Position numbers and translations under genes: made by a program. 33,285 bases of DNA, from assembly GCA_025362585.1 (NCBI GenBank), contig JANYFR010000059.1:1-33285 (forward strand), in the 5' to 3' direction. Source of the DNA: Acidimicrobiales bacterium (GTDB lineage Bacteria; Actinomycetota; Acidimicrobiia; Acidimicrobiales; RAAP-2). A model generated the notes under the pieces. That model was not told the origin of the DNA. It saw only the letters and a program-made list of their open reading frames with translations, and did no database searches. The stretch's first letter is position 1. Every line of letters begins with the position of its first letter. Positions 32,445-33,285 of the stretch are shown here, one piece after another.

Positions 32445-32741
32445 TTACTTCTGGAAGAGGTACGTAACGAACTTCGAGAAGCCGTAGCCGAGACCGAAGA
32501 TCAGGAGGGACATGAACACGAGGACGAAAAAGACGATCGTGGTGTAGTTGATGACCTCGGGACGGGTGGGCCAGGCGACCTGACGCATCTCCTCGCGGAT
32601 CTCGCGCACGAACTGCGCCGGTCGGGTGCGCTGGTTGCGACGGCGCTGCACGTCCTGCGTCGAGGCGCGCCGAGCGGGGGCGGCGCCGTCGTCGCCCACC
32701 TGACCCTGTCGCTGCATCATGCGCTTTTGTTCGCGGTTCAT
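32445..32741 (-). CDS. secE: Preprotein translocase subunit SecE
   Basis: This 98-residue protein clamps the SecY channel. A polar, basic N-terminal extension (about 1-40) leads to the amphipathic helix FVREIREEMRQVAWPTRPEV, the family signature, and a single transmembrane helix (IVFFVLVFMSLLIFGLGYGF, about 69-88). The short single-helix form is typical of Gram-positive bacteria. It follows tRNA-Trp, as in many actinobacteria. Confidence 0.95.
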   Translation of the reverse strand: MNREQKRMMQRQGQVGDDGAAPARRASTQDVQRRRNQRTRPAQFVREIREEMRQVAWPTRPEVINYTTIVFFVLVFMSLLIFGLGYGFSKFVTYLFQK

Positions 32742-32791
32742 CTCAATCTCTCGTTCGCACTTCGTTCACTTCGTCGAAAAGAATCTTCGAG

Positions 32792-32864
32792 CAGGGCAGG
32801 AGGGACTCGAACCCCCAACCACCGGTTTTGGAGACCGGTGCTCTACCAATTGAGCCACTGCCCT
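32792..32864 (-). tRNA. tRNA-Trp (anticodon CCA)
   Basis: The transcript begins AGGGCAGTGGCTCAATTGG and folds as a full cloverleaf. The acceptor AGGGCAG pairs with CTGCCCT, the anticodon stem is ACCGG/CCGGT around CTCCAAA, and the T arm is GGGGG-TTCGAGT-CCCTC (one mismatch or wobble). The anticodon CCA (32829-32831) reads UGG and the discriminator base is G. No CCA tail is encoded. Only a tryptophan tRNA for UGG is implied, so UGA recoding is not suggested. Confidence 0.96.
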
Positions 32865-32936
32865 CTGTGGCCATCCATCAAAACTCGACGGGGGCCGTAG
32901 GGAAGACAAATCTTACCATCCCCCGCGGATGGCGCC

Positions 32937-33101
32937 CTAGCGGGTCTCCTTGTGCAGGGTGTGCTTGCGCTCCCACTGGCAGTACTTGGACATCTCGATA
33001 CGCTCGCGGTCGTTGACCTTGTTCTTCATCGTGATGTAGTTGCGCCGCTTGCACTCCTCGCAGGCCAAGGTCACCTGCACTCGCTTCTCGTTCTTCGCCA
33101 T
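32937..33101 (-). CDS. rpmG: Ribosomal protein L33 (bL33), three cysteines only
   Basis: This 54-residue protein, too short for routine gene callers, reads [20 protein letters not shown] and ends [11 protein letters not shown]. The first zinc pair is C14-x2-C17. In the second, C41 is kept but the partner is E44 (YCQWER in place of the usual CPxC). Zinc binding may thus be lost or altered. The ATG at 33101 has GGAG upstream. The place between tRNA-Met and tRNA-Trp is the normal actinobacterial one. Confidence 0.95.
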   Translation of the reverse strand: MAKNEKRVQVTLACEECKRRNYITMKNKVNDRERIEMSKYCQWERKHTLHKETR

Positions 33102-33120
33102 CGTTCTCTCCTCATCGTCA

Positions 33121-33157
33121 CTGCGGGTACTGCCTGGACCCTGCGGGCCCTGCCTGG
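33121..33157. repeat. Two 17-base direct repeats at the tRNA-Met 3' end
   Basis: CTGCGGGTACTGCCTGG (33121-33137) and CTGCGGGCCCTGCCTGG (33141-33157) match at 15 of 17 positions with a 20-base period. The second copy includes the complement of the encoded CCA of tRNA-Met. This looks like a local tandem duplication of the tRNA 3' trailer. Confidence 0.6.
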
Positions 33158-33231
33158 TAGCGGCGGCGGGAGTCGAACCCGCGACACCACGATTATGAGC
33201 CGTGTGCTCTAACCACCTGAGCTACGCCGCC
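33158..33231 (-). tRNA. tRNA-Met (anticodon CAT)
   Basis: The transcript starts GGCGGCGTAGCTCAGGTGG. The acceptor GGCGGCG pairs with CGCCGCT (one G-U pair at the end), the anticodon loop is CTCATAA and the T arm is GCGGG-TTCGACT-CCCGC. The paired 1-72 end and the sequence resemble elongator tRNA-Met of actinobacteria. A CAT anticodon also occurs in tRNA-Ile2, but its identity features are not seen. CCA is encoded at 33155-33157. Confidence 0.93.
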
Positions 33232-33236
33232 TGGCG

Positions 33237-33285
33237 AGCCCTCTGTCGGGATTGAACCGACGACCCCTTCCTTACCATGGAAGTG
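33237..33285 (-). tRNA. tRNA-Thr (anticodon GGT), cut by the window end
   Basis: The 3' part is present: anticodon stem CTTCC/GGAAG around ATGGTAA (anticodon GGT), T arm GTCGG-TTCAATC-CCGAC, then acceptor AGAGGGC and discriminator T. The D arm and 5' acceptor strand lie beyond base 33285. It is 5 bases from tRNA-Met, so the two are probably cotranscribed. Confidence 0.9.

Overview
The window is the core translation and transcription gene block of a high-GC Gram-positive bacterium (Actinomycetota). I lean towards the class Acidimicrobiia, but this rests only on gene order and protein flavour: the actinobacterial order tRNA-Thr, tRNA-Met, rpmG, tRNA-Trp, secE, nusG; an actinobacterial type of EF-Tu; zinc-type S14; and a DevR/DevS pair. 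No rRNA or taxonomic search was available.

Reading from the right end, almost everything is on the minus strand. First come tRNA-Thr (cut by the window end), tRNA-Met, rpmG and tRNA-Trp. Next are secE-nusG-rplK-rplA, a structured leader with its own promoter, rplJ-rplL, a strong hairpin, and a promoter driving rpoB-rpoC. A further promoter then precedes the str genes rpsL-rpsG-fusA-tuf. These run with 7 bases to spare into rpsJ, and after a structured 216-base gap into the S10/spc genes: rplC, rplD, rplW, rplB, rpsS, rplV, rpsC, rplP, rpmC, rpsQ, rplN, rplX, rplE, rpsZ, rpsH, rplF, rplR, rpsE, rpmD, rplO, secY, adk, map. The block makes RNA polymerase beta and beta', most large-subunit and many small-subunit ribosomal proteins, EF-G, EF-Tu, NusG and the SecYE channel. 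Adjacent genes are repeatedly joined by overlapping stop and start codons, which suggests translational coupling.

The block ends abruptly after map. The expected continuation (infA, rpmJ, rpsM, rpsK, rpsD, rpoA, rplQ) is absent. Instead map converges, with overlapping stop codons, on a plus-strand operon of a flavin-type split-barrel protein, a GAF-domain histidine kinase and a DevR-like regulator. The kinase keeps the histidine that binds haem in mycobacterial DosS/DosT, so an oxygen or redox sensor is plausible.

The first 2 kb is accessory and visibly AT-richer: inverted repeats at the very edge, an IS1-like transposase gene with imperfect terminal inverted repeats, and three small unassigned genes. 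I found no wholly new defence or mobile system. The best leads are the rplJ leader (two identical nine-base segments competing for one partner), the rplC leader, the haem-type kinase, and the break in the ribosomal gene order.
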